Shown here in pieces: positions 21,596 through 31,652 of a stretch of DNA of 64,000 nucleotides (position 1 is its first letter; each line of letters opens with the position of its first letter). Location of the stretch: contig BDGG01000014.1 of the NCBI GenBank assembly GCA_001949185.1, positions 248,001 through 312,000 of the forward strand, given 5' to 3'. The DNA is from Ramazzottius varieornatus. Lineage: Eukaryota; Tardigrada; Eutardigrada; Parachela; Ramazzottiidae. Both the position numbers and the translations under genes were made by a program. The notes under the pieces were generated by a model that was not told where the DNA came from, made no database searches, and saw only the letters and a program-made list of their open reading frames with translations.

Positions 21596-21882
21596 GCCTT
21601 CCAAACGGCGCCTTTTGATGCCCACCAACGCGAGGGACAATTACTGTCATGCTCCGCGGGACAGCTCAGTTGAAGGATCCACGTCATGAACTCATCGATG
21701 TGAGTTTGCCAAAGTCCCCGGGCCATTGAGCAGCGATGACAAGACATGCTTGACAAGATCAACCTGGGATCGCACTCAATCGAATTATGGGATTAAGTGT
21801 CCAATTCACAGCAATAACATTGGTATATCGAGCGTCAGCCGCCGTTTGCACAAACTGTTACAAAGAACAACTTTATCTGCCT

Positions 21883-22398
21883 TTAGGGCATTGGGCGAGG
21901 CCACCAATCTACGTTGCCGCAAAAGTTGAGCTGCTCATCATCAGCAGAAATCAATGGCAATCTGTTGGGAGCACCCATCCGAATATGCATGCCTACTAAA
22001 AGTTTTTTGGTTTTTCCGGGATCGTCACTGTACCGTTGCAAACGCAGGTTCAAGAAACGACAATCCTTCGTGAATGGAAGCGGTCGAAATGCAATTATCG
22101 AGACTTTCGACGGCCTGCAGTCAATCGACAGTATTTTTCTAACGGTGCTCCGCCAGACTTGTTTGCTTGGTGTCCCCACGACGTAGACGCCGGCACTAGA
22201 GCTTCTAGAATAGTTGAGATCCTTTGGGCTCGCCCAATTCGCAGTAACCAATTTACTCCCAGAAATCTTCAAGGACCCGTATGAGCGTAAAAGTTGCGTG
22301 ACGGAATAAGTTTCGGGGATCTGTGGATTTAGCGCTACACTGTTTCCTTTCGAACGATGCGAACAGAATAACCAACTGATCGACATTCCCATGAGCAT
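21883..22398 (-). CDS. hypothetical protein, single open frame of 171 residues
   Basis: Not recognised. The frame starts MLMGMSISWLFCSH with a weakly hydrophobic beginning. The body has mixed composition (RKILSIDCRPSKVSIIAF, GKTKKLLVGMHIRMG) and few cysteines, so it is not a Ly6 protein despite the location. It sits between allatotropin and the Ly6 genes on the same strand. It is longer than most chance frames here, which is the only argument for it. It may be an exon of a larger gene or non-coding. Confidence 0.3.
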   Translation of the reverse strand: MLMGMSISWLFCSHRSKGNSVALNPQIPETYSVTQLLRSYGSLKISGSKLVTANWASPKDLNYSRSSSAGVYVVGTPSKQVWRSTVRKILSIDCRPSKVSIIAFRPLPFTKDCRFLNLRLQRYSDDPGKTKKLLVGMHIRMGAPNRLPLISADDEQLNFCGNVDWWPRPMP

Positions 22399-22605
22399 TT
22401 TATGCTACCGCCACTTTAGACAAAAGCAAAAAGTGAGCTGTTCGCTCTGCAATGCAGCCAGCATAATGTCGGGCATGCTTGCAAATCCGATGCCAAATTA
22501 ACTTCTTCGTGTGACCACGATACTACGTTAAGGCATTACTCTGTCACACGCAATAAAACAATCAAGTTTGTCATCGGGTGGGCAAGCATACTCGACATTT
22601 TAGAC

Positions 22606-24076
22606 TTAGAACAGGACGACAGCACATGCCACCAAACCGCTAAACATCAAAGGGGCACCAGCCGGTCTCCCAATCACCCCTCTACTATTGCCTTGGTTTT
22701 GAACGTCCATCCCGCTCAGATCGGTGGCGTTGTTGCGCGGTAAAATTACTTGCTGGTAATAATGTGAACCATTGGGCCACATCGCAAGTTGAGTGTGCCC
22801 GACGTTGTTGCAAAAGTCGCCTTCACAGGTACACATCCAAGCTAGACCTTTCGGACCGATGGATGTGTTTGTTTGGTGGACTTTGGTGCACGTGCCGTCT
22901 ATCATCGATGGATCGTCCCGAAAGCACCCTCTCGCCACTCTCGTGGCTAGAAAAGATAACAGAAAGAATTGCGCGACAGCGGTGGGTACTGAAATCTGAA
23001 TTTTCTGAACTGAACCAAATCGTCATATCAGGCGGCGCACGTTCTCATAACTACTGGTTGAAAGAGTGCGCCACTTGGGAAAGCGTTCTGGCTCAAATCA
23101 GTTGCTCGCGTCGCGCCTACGTTTTCCAGTCAGGATGTCGTTGTTGTGATAAGCCAGGTAGGTGACGCATCGGGTATAATTCATTTTTCGTGTGGGCGGT
23201 ACTTCAAATATGAACTCCATAAGGTTGTCTTTGTGAAGTGGGATGTGCACGCAAGAGATCTTGAAGCGCTCCAAGATTTCCGGGTCGGACTGAAAGCAGT
23301 CCGGTGCGCTCCGAAAGCTTTCCGGGGTGAGTCGATCATGGATTATACCCCGATCTCCAGTGTCGCAAACGTAGCATTCCCGATATAAACCTGGGACACA
23401 ATTTCGAATTTACCATCGATCGGAACGAAGCCGGATACATTAATACTGTGGTAAATTCGCACCTTGACCAGGACGGTTCTTAGCCTCGATCAGGCCAGCT
23501 GGCGGGTTGTACAGTTCATAGTAGGTTACCCCGGTTTGCTTGCTAACTTTTACTCGAGGCCGTTTGTATGTATTGCACGCTGGACCCTTGCAATAACAGT
23601 GCAACACTGTGGGATTCTGGACATCCGTGAAGCAGCTCTTGTCAGGATTGTTGGCCACAGTGCAAGTCCGTTTTACGGATACCGCTGTGATAGAGGATAA
23701 GCTAAGAACGGTTTCTTGGTACAGTCATTCAGACATTACACTAGAGAGAACTAGACTTACGGTACTGGTGGTAATCTCCGTTGTCAAACTCGTACATCAT
23801 CATGCACTGGTTGAACGGTAGAGATGCAACAGAAGCATTCTGCAAATGGATACAGGGTCGAACGAGCAGTTTCAGTTTGTTCCAATCGTTTGTCCAACAT
23901 TCCTCTCGGTTTTTGTTTTGTCGCGGCATAAGCCAGTCATCCTCCGACGAGCCATACGATCGGTGCAACTCCGAGTCACACATGACACATTTAAGTGGCT
24001 GAGCAACTGTTTGGCCCAGAACAGAGTGCTGAAGCAGAAGTAAGTTAACTGATACATGAACCAAACGGTAAATCAT
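22606..24076 (-). CDS. Ly6/three-finger protein, two Ly6 units, GPI tail
   Basis: Unit 1: exon 23761-24076 (leader ending VLGQ, then LKCVMCDSELH ... PCIHL ... NQCMMMYEF) and an exon from 23684 (VKRTCTVANNPDKSC ... HCYCKGPACN). Unit 2: 23121-23390 (ECYVCDTGDRG ... SCVHIP ... TRCVTYLAY) and 22606-22946 (VARGCFRDDP ... CTCEGDFCNN), ending in a hydrophobic tail APLMFSGLVACAVVLF. Each unit has the ten-cysteine Ly6 pattern. Unit 1 can stop at 23440, or splice at GGTCAAG|GTGCGA (exon end 23458) in phase to unit 2. Unit 2 has no leader of its own and unit 1 has no anchor of its own, so one two-domain surface protein is favoured, although two genes are possible. Its intron holds one copy of the CCAAGTGGCGC palindrome. 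Confidence 0.75.
23029..23080. repeat. intronic palindrome family, copy 2
   Basis: GGCGGCGCACG is inverted to GTGCGCCACTTGGGA, inside the Ly6 intron 22947-23120. Confidence 0.6.
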
Positions 24077-24331
24077 AGTGAAAATAGATCAAGCTGAAAG
24101 TCGCGTAGGTCAGTAGTGCATCTTATCAAAAATTCGCAGTGCAGTTCCCCCTCGAAAAGAAGTACTTCAGACAGACTCAGCAGTGCAAAACGCTTTCAGA
24201 GATGTACAAGTCGGACAGTCCATCTTGTTCAGAGTTTATCTGCAGATCACAAACTACCTGTTACTGGGAAACCAGCATGCGGTAACTCCGCCAGAATGCA
24301 ACAATCAGTACAATAACTCAACGAAACAAGC

Positions 24332-25325
24332 CTAGAACATGAATCCAAATAATATTAAGAAAATACTAAACAATAGTCCACAGGGTTGGATCCATTTTGC
24401 TGTGCCTATAACGTCCAGCACGACTGGTCTGGTGACGTTCGAGTGCGTCAAATCTATGGTATTTTGCATGAATTCGTAGGGGTTTGCGGTGACGAACGGG
24501 TCGTTATCAGCCGAGCTCGGAAAGTCCGCAGGGTCGTTGGACATCTCGTAATACGTTTTTTTCTGGCTGTCAGTTTTGATCACTGGTCGCTTGTAACAGT
24601 TGCAGTTATTCCCGCGACACCAGCATTTGAGGGTGTTATTGAGGTAAGGACTTTGGTCGTAACATCTGTTGTTTGCTTGATCGTTGATCCAGCACGTTCG
24701 TAAAACACGAACCGCTAAAAATGGTCACAACAGATTCTGGTTGTGTCGGAACCATATCAATAACCGCAGTGCCCACCCGACAGTGCTGCGTTTAGTTTCG
24801 GGCATGAATTCCGTACTTTCGATCAATCAAGCACAGCGGATCCACTGAGACTGGATAGTAATGATTGGTTCTTGTAACTCGACTTCAAATCAGTTTTCAA
24901 CATCAGTCTTCACTTGATTTGGCGTCGCTTGATCGATGGTTAAGTAGGAAAAACATACCCAGACGGAATACGACACTGTCACGCGACCAGTGTTATGCTA
25001 GGAGTTGATCAGACTTACGGTCGCGATCAAAGCCACCTTTGTCGAAAACGAAATTTGTCTGGCACGCGTCATATGGAAGAGGCGTCACACTAAATGCCGG
25101 TAGATGAAGGCAGGGTCGGCTAAACGGTTTTAGTACTTCAGGATCGTTGGATGCGCATTCCGGACGACCTAAACTTTTGGGCGGTATGAGGTACGCATCC
25201 TCGGGTACGTCCAATTTTTCACCTGTGTCACAAATGTAGCAATTCGATTGTCCAACGACCAACACAGGCTGCTCGAGAAAAATTGTACAAGATAATGCCA
25301 TGATCACCAGCCATGTGCAAGCCAT
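24332..25325 (-). CDS. Ly6/three-finger surface protein, GPI tail
   Basis: Exon 1 25019-25325 (an in-frame upstream ATG exists at 25397; MACTWLVIMALSCTIFLEQ is the better leader) and exon 2 24332-24714, joined in phase 1. Mature sequence: SNCYICDTGEKLD, PECASNDPE, RPCLHLPAF, DACQTNFVF, then RTCWINDQAN, RCYDQSPY and CWCRGNNCNC, matching the ten-cysteine fold with an extra Cys at the end. The tail WIQPCGLLFSIFLILFGFMF fits GPI anchoring. Both the splice position and phase are identical to unit 1 of the neighbour (23761/23684), so the cluster arose by tandem duplication. Function within the Ly6 family (receptor modulation, septate junctions, coreceptors) cannot be told. Confidence 0.85.
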
Positions 25326-25683
25326 GGAGATGGTAGCGTTAGGCCGAAAGGATACTGCATTTTTTTCATCGAAGTCTGCATTTACACATAGAACCACATT
25401 CAGATATTCGCTTGTACTGAGTCGCAGTCACGGTTCGACCAAGCCAGGCGCGGAGAAGTCCTCCACGGCAACCTGGGTAACGAGACTAAAATGAGGCGTT
25501 CGACAGCCGTATAAGTCTCGGATGCGTTGTTACTCAGAGAAAGGCTGGCGCCGACAGCCCCATGTTTTACACATCTTCCCATTTGCCAACAATAAACTGA
25601 GATTCGAACAGATTTCAGGGTTTTGGCGCTTTTCGTTTCTTCATGGGTAAGCCCATTGATAAACTTCTCAAAATATAATCTTG

Positions 25684-27559
25684 TCAAGAAGAAGGAAAAA
25701 TGGGCAAGAAAATGGCTCTCAAACGCGTCGCTAAGCTGCCTGCCAAGTATCGTGCTTTAGCGCGTGGTGACGTGAAGGCTTTCATGATACTCCTTATTGG
25801 CTCCTCAAGCTTGTTACTGCCAAGTGCGGCAACCTTCGGCACGTGGACCTGTAGGGCCGAGAAATACTTTTCACTGTAAGCATTCTGGATGCTGTGCGGC
25901 AGAGCCCTCCAGTGACGATCTATCGTTCTTATCAGCGCTTTGTTGTTGGCCAATTCGGTGCTCCTGTAGGCACCCGGCTCAATGGTAGAAACTAAAAACA
26001 GCCGAAACGCCACCTTGTGAATTCGTTCCAGCTCGACGTGCACAAATTCGCTGGTACTGCAAGACATACCTTGTATTCCAAACTTGTTCAGTTCGCGTCT
26101 GAGACCGTCGGCTAGCCCGATCTGGGCGTACTTGGTCATACTGTAGACTGTAAAGCCAGGAATTGCATAACGACCTGTAAAACGATTATGAAATTCTCCG
26201 ATGGTAAATCTGCAGGCGCAGTAGTCTCTACAGTATGAACACACGTACCTCCCAAACTGGACATGATGAGAAGACGGCCCTGCGATTCCCTTAGTAACGG
26301 CAGAAAAGCTTTAACCACTCTGACTGTCCCCATACAGTTCACGTTGATCATATCCTGCAAGTGACAAAAAATACAGACTTTAAACTCAAAATCCTTTTCC
26401 AGGCTTGTGGCAGCCTTCTGACGTTAACACTTTCAGCACGATCGTTTTCATGTTTGCAGAATACTACCGTCCTCTTTGTGTATGAGGAATTTTATTGGCT
26501 GGTACCGTGTTAGAGAGGCTGGTCCAACCAATAAGCAATTTTAGAAATTTCAAAATTCGGATAATTGGCAGGCCATGAAAGCCAAATCTCTCAGGGGAGA
26601 ACTGGTCGTCTTGATTTTCTTCTGACCGCACTGATGACTACAAAATTTATCCCAGGCTTGGCTTCGATAGATAAGACTGTCTCTAGTGCTCCAGTTTTTT
26701 CTAAGCGAATACCGTGTCACGCGTCTCGCGCGAAGAGACGAAACACCAAATTTCCCCAAAACCACCCGAAACCGTAGAAGAAATTTCCAGCGTGCTGGGG
26801 TTTTGCTGACCGATGGTCATTAGTGTTGCTTTGGGGAGAAGACCGAGGTACATGCAAACAAAAAGACCCAGACCCGAAAGATCAGAAGCTAAAACTGGGA
26901 GCTGAATAAAACTGAGTGATTGTATACACAGAGAGGACGGTCGTACTCATAGTGTTAAATAGAATGAGTGTACTTGCTGATTTCGTGGTCTTCCAGTGGT
27001 ACCCATTCAAACTCCGAAAACGTTGCTACACCTATGAATGCATGTTATACATGTTACAGAACGATATACATGTTTTTAGACAACGCTTATATTGAGGCTA
27101 TTACTTACCAGCGTTGGTCATGACAGCCCACAGCTCTAGGTTATTCTTCGAGAGGTCGTCGGTGATGTACTGGGAACAAGCACGAATTTCTTTCCACTTG
27201 GTAACATCGCACTGCAGTACTTTCATGCGTCCTTTCTTTTCCAGTTTCTGCAGTTGTCGACCGCCGTTTAACTCTGGAACCAGGCAGCCGCTGTAGACAT
27301 GAAAACCGTAATCGTGCAACTGCTCGGCCGCGGCATTCCCAAAGCCGGTGTCGCATCCCGTTATGAAGACTGCTTTGCCTTCTGGGTTTACTTTTCTACT
27401 GAAAAACGTCCGGCAAAATAGCTTGGAAGACGCTACTGAGCTTTGCTGCCCAAACCGAATAATTAAGCAGGATAATTGGGTCCTGCTACCGCAATTGATG
27501 GCGTACGACGAGCAAGCTATCGATGTAATTCCTCTTAGCATGGCGACAAATCGTAACAA
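25684..27559 (-). CDS. short-chain dehydrogenase/reductase, SDR9C-like
   Basis: NAD(P)-dependent oxidoreductase of the group with retinol/17-beta-hydroxysteroid and 3-hydroxybutyrate dehydrogenases. Exons 27109-27559, 26974-27031, 26249-26354, 26070-26174, 25684-25991. A hydrophobic N-terminus (mitochondrial or ER targeting) precedes KAVFITGCDTGFG (cofactor loop, residues 62-74), LQCDVTKW and MTNAG. Later come INVNCMGTVRVVKAFLPLLR, IMSSLGG (catalytic Ser), YSMTKYA (YxxxK pair) and STIEPGAYRS. The exon 2 end (AGCAA|GTACAC, phase 2) does not fit exon 3 (phase 0), so a mini-exon of a few residues around KYR is probably missing from this model. Exons 4 and 5 match the second copy at 57275-58208 in length or start phase. 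Substrate unknown. Confidence 0.85.
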
Positions 27560-28805
27560 TCATGGCATAGTCAACAGAGAAAAGAGTTTGCGGAGATAGA
27601 TTTGGCGATATTACAGGGCAGAATACGTCAGTTCGTCTATATTAATAAGGCAAACGTTGACGCCATTGTCTATTGTTGCTCTTAATCCTCCCGCCCGCCT
27701 GCTAGGGAACCTCTGGGTTCGTTGCTGGGCTCCATTCGGGGTGCGACTGGCGATGTCGCAGACAGATTAGATTCGTTAAGAATCTCTGCAAGTGAGCGAG
27801 AAGCTTCCTGCTTCATGAAACGTCAGCTGGCAACTGCTATCGAAGAACAATAAAACTTCAGCTTTCTGTCCATTTGGTTGGATAGCGGACTGGATGCACT
27901 GTTTCAGCTCCTGTTCCATACGAAGCCTCGAATTCCTGGCTGTAAACAGATACAGTTACATGGGTCATCGTGCACCCATGGTCTTCATTTGCCTGCTTGT
28001 ATCTTTTGAACCCGTCGTCCGATTTCGCTCTAATTCGAATACGGCCAAGTAGGACACATTTAATACTTCCGTATCAGTGACAGGTGAGTTGCTGGTTCAA
28101 TCAATCAACCGAATTGATTCAAAGTCGGATTCAGTTCGAAAGTGGGTGATTCAGACAAGAAAATAGGGTGATTGGTGACCAAACCACAGCAATCAAGGCC
28201 ACGTATTGTGTACCCTTGTAGCTGCGTGCATTCGTTTCTTGGCCGTTCTGTGGTCGATTCATCCATCTCAAAAGTCGAAAACGAATGTAAGTGCCCACCG
28301 GTGCTTGCAGTGTCAAGAGATAGTCCGTGAAGGGGCAATTTAATTATTGTGGCAGTCTCTGATCTCCCTGTCCATAACCGACCTCAAAGATACTTTTCTA
28401 AACTGCGTGTGCGCACTTTCCTGCGCGCATGTCTGGTGTGGTGCAGCCGGATAAAACGCGCTACGGTTTCTTCCTACTAAACAATGAACTAGTAACGGTA
28501 AATCATGTCTCGCTGAGGACTCCGTTTTCGGAAGGGTTGTCAGTGTGTGACCAACTGTTACATGCATTTCAGAAACAGGTCTTCTCTTTTTCCGCTGCCC
28601 AGCTGAACTAGCTACGAAATTGCCGAAATGTTCTGAAACAAAACGACCAGGGAAACTGCAACTCCCAGTTTTCGGACCAAGTATAAGCTCGTCAGAAATC
28701 CTCCTTTACTTCTCATTGCATAATCGCATGGGGTTCTCGTTCTGTTTTCCATTTTCCTTCTTTTGTCAAGAAATACCTTCCGTTGCTTACTCATCAACCG
28801 TGAAA
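27560..28805. other. intergenic, no recognisable gene
   Basis: Short frames only, without motifs. It presumably includes the dehydrogenase promoter and the 5' part of the Harbinger element, whose ends I could not locate. Confidence 0.45.
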
Positions 28806-29845
28806 ATGTCGGACAGCGAAAGCGGGAGCCAGAAGGAAAGAGATGATTCCCAGCCAAGCCGGAGATGTAGATTTGCCTACAAACCGTGTCATCTGATTGC
28901 TCTTGTCCGTCAAGTGGCCGCCGAAAATCCATTCCAGTATGCCAGCGGATCTGCTCAGGACAAAGCATGGGAGTCTATACGAGCTGCCTTGAAGGAAGCA
29001 GGGATTAAAGCCCAGGCACGAAGCAACTTTCTGAAAGTGAGGAAACTGTTGGATGATCAAGACAAGAAGATGAGCAAGCTTCCGAAGTCTGGTACGGAGA
29101 AACAGTATAAAGAGTTGAAGCAGCTGCTGGAAGAACTCGCCTTCCTGCGAAAGGAAGAAGCCAGACATCACGCTGAAGAAGCTGCAAAAGCGCCAGCTGT
29201 TCCTGCTGCGAAGAAGTCAAGCCGAAAAGCTAGGGGAGTCACGGAGGTCCAGCAGGGGAAGAACATTCGAGATGCTTCGATGAACATGATGAAACGACGT
29301 CGAGGTAAGGTTCAATCTTGACTACTGTTGCTTACCCAGGTGAAGTGGCGCATTTTTCTGGTTTGTTAACCGGATACTTGCGCAAGTGGTAGTCTTGCCT
29401 TCTCACGGCGTCTACTTGCAGGAAAGCTTGGTTCTTCGAGTGATGACGGAGATACGGACGGGGAAGAGGAACACGAAATCAATGGCCATATGGGAGTCAA
29501 CACACGCAATCCGAACCGAAAAGCGGAACACGGGAAGACGATGCTGATCGTTTCAAACGATACAGGCCACCGACCGGAAGCGATAGACTGGCTGACGTTC
29601 TGTCGGCTTCTGCCAAGACCGAACAAAAGTACGGTACCATGAAGTTAGATTTGCAGAACCGTCAGCTGGCATTTCAGGAGGCTCAGTTAGCTGAACAAAA
29701 GGCAGCCAGAGAGGAAGCTGCTGCTTTAAGAATTCGAGAACTGGAGCTCGAAACCATCAAGACTAAAGCTCGTATTAAGAGCGATCAAGAAAAAGACGCA
29801 TTACTAAGCTCAGTGCTAAGGCGTATGATGGACAAGATGTCCTAA
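28806..29845 (+). pseudogene. Harbinger accessory Myb/SANT-like protein, frameshifted
   Basis: Exon 1 (28806-29304) starts MSDSESGSQKERDDSQPSRR and contains FAYKPCHLIALVRQVAAENPF, then AWESIRAALKEAG and SNFLKVRKLLDD. This is the trihelix/Myb-SANT-like layout of the second protein of PIF/Harbinger transposons, which helps the transposase bind DNA and enter the nucleus. Exon 2 begins at 29422 in phase with an acidic run (SSSDDGDTDGEEE). The plausible continuation, DRLADVLSASAKTEQKYG and a Glu/Lys-rich coiled coil ending MRRMMDKMS-like at 29845, lies in another frame, so a shift occurs near 29530-29560. A sequencing indel cannot be excluded. The intron holds a copy of the palindromic repeat. Confidence 0.65.
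29341..29390. repeat. intronic palindrome family, copy 3
   Basis: GAAGTGGCGCATTTTTCTGG is inverted to CCGGATACTTGCGCAAGTGG, in the intron 29305-29421. Confidence 0.55.
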
Positions 29846-30171
29846 ATGATCCTGCTAACTTTGTTCTCGACTGAAAGCGGGAGGAACCTTGGATCGCGAC
29901 TAGTTTGATAACTTCTGAAGTATTTCTGACTTTTATCCCGTCTTTTCTGCCTGGTGGCGCAGTACGTCATGAAATGTGGAAAAGCTGTGGGGATGTTTTT
30001 GAGTCTTTAATTTTTCTTTCTGACGTCGTACGGTGAACTAAAAAGTACAAATCAGCGGTTAAAATTCATTCAGCCGTCAGATAAACTTCCAAGTGCGGAG
30101 GATTGCAGAAAAAGCCTGAGAAACGATATTGCAGTACAGACAGGCATGGCAGTTCATCAAGATGGTCTCTA

Positions 30172-30955
30172 CTAAATAGTAAACAGCAACTGGCTGGGAG
30201 TATACTCATAGGTTCTTTTTGAAGTCCAGAAAAGCAAGCTTGTTGACGGTATTTCCAAACCGGCCATACGGGTATTCCATGCTTGCTGGTCTACGGTGAC
30301 TCTTGCTCTCCCGAAAGGACTCAGCAAGTACCTGGACATAGGGTAGGCAGGACATAGGGTAGGCAGGAGCAACTTCCGTCCGGTCTGTTGAATGCAGCTC
30401 GTAGGTCGGTCAGGAGTCCACTCTCGCGAAGAATGCCTGCATCGTGCCTACATCTTTCCATAGGCCCAAAGAGATGCCCGATTACCCCGTTCGGATACAT
30501 TACAGACTGGAACTTGATACCGTGTTGTCGTTTGTGGCCGGTGAAAGCTGCCTTTTGACTTCGAGAGGGACGACAAGTAAGTCTCATGGTCCCGTCGATG
30601 AACCTAACACAAGTTTCCAGCGGAGCTCCCCGTGCTGTGATCTTGGAAGCAAAGGTCGTAAGGGTGTTTCCGTTCATCCAAGGGTGAATTATAGCTGCAA
30701 AACACCAACCGGAAATGACCGAACAAAGTGAAATAGGATCTGGTATCGCACGGGCTACCCGCTTGTCTTTTCCCGCAGCTTACCTCTCAACAAATGACCA
30801 TGTTCTCGGTGAATCAACATAACGGTGTGATTAAAAATCCTGCTGAAGGAAGGAGCAGACCGCTTCATCAGTCGTTTGCTTTCGAAGAGTCGGTTAGGTA
30901 CGTTCCATGACTCCCTTCGCGATATACCCCATAAGTCTGACATGACTTGCGACAA
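30172..30955 (-). pseudogene. PIF/Harbinger transposase, multiply frameshifted
   Basis: The first piece (to a donor after 30784) reads MKRSAPSFSRIFNHTVMLIH, the segment before the catalytic core. After an acceptor at 30695 the core follows: FIDGTMRLTCRPSRSQ, FTGHKRQHGIKFQSV and PNGVIGHLFGPMERCRHDAG, with the DGT Asp and the RHD Asp of the DDE_4 superfamily. At 30336-30367 a 16-bp unit is tandemly duplicated and the frame breaks. The next frame gives PAYPMSRYLLSPFG, and a further frame FGNTVNKLAFLDFKKNL. The element is therefore dead. Together with the Myb-like frame at 28806 it forms the usual two-gene Harbinger arrangement, here convergent. Confidence 0.8.
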
Positions 30956-31652
30956 TCCTTATGTGAATTTCAACATCGACTTTCTGCGTTGGAATCCTGT
31001 GGTAAGCGAGGTGGACGGTCATCCGACTTGGAAGAAACCCCATGCGATAAAGAGCGGATAGGTTGTCATGTAAGGAACTGTCATAATTCATAACTTGACA
31101 AGTATTATCAATACGTTGGACGATACTACCTACCGATATGACATCACTATCTTCCAGTTGGAAGTAAGTGATAAAGTTAATGACAATCAGTGATGTGCTG
31201 CCGAAGCGCACGTCTGCTAGAGCGTGGCAAGCCAAAACGCGCAAAATTGAAATGGTGAGCCATGAATTTACCGGAGCCAGATTTTGTAGATAGGAAACCT
31301 TGGCATCGAATGCCGGTAGAAGTGCTTTTTCAAATATTGAGCTAACAGGTGTAGTTAATCAATTGAAGAGTGGTTTTGTTTCCTTTTCATACCCAAGCTG
31401 CGGTGAAGGTTGATTGAATGATCTTACTTTTCTGTCAAATAACAATCTTGTACGTCATGACTAAAATCTGCCCCGCTTTATTCTTTGACGTATAACGTCA
31501 AGGATACTTTACAGTGGCCTTCCTTCCAGCAACGCACGCTTCAGCAGCACATCAGTGATGACAATCTTGTTCTTGTATTGCAGTTCGCGAACGTATCGAC
31601 TAAGTACATTCTCACAGATCTCATTCGCTTAATTCAAGATTGATCTGCGAAA
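30956..31652. other. Harbinger flank and PP5 upstream region
   Basis: Minus-strand frames to about 31200 may be decayed Harbinger N-terminal sequence but lack firm motifs. The rest is the PP5 promoter/5'UTR with no clear TATA box. Confidence 0.35.
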
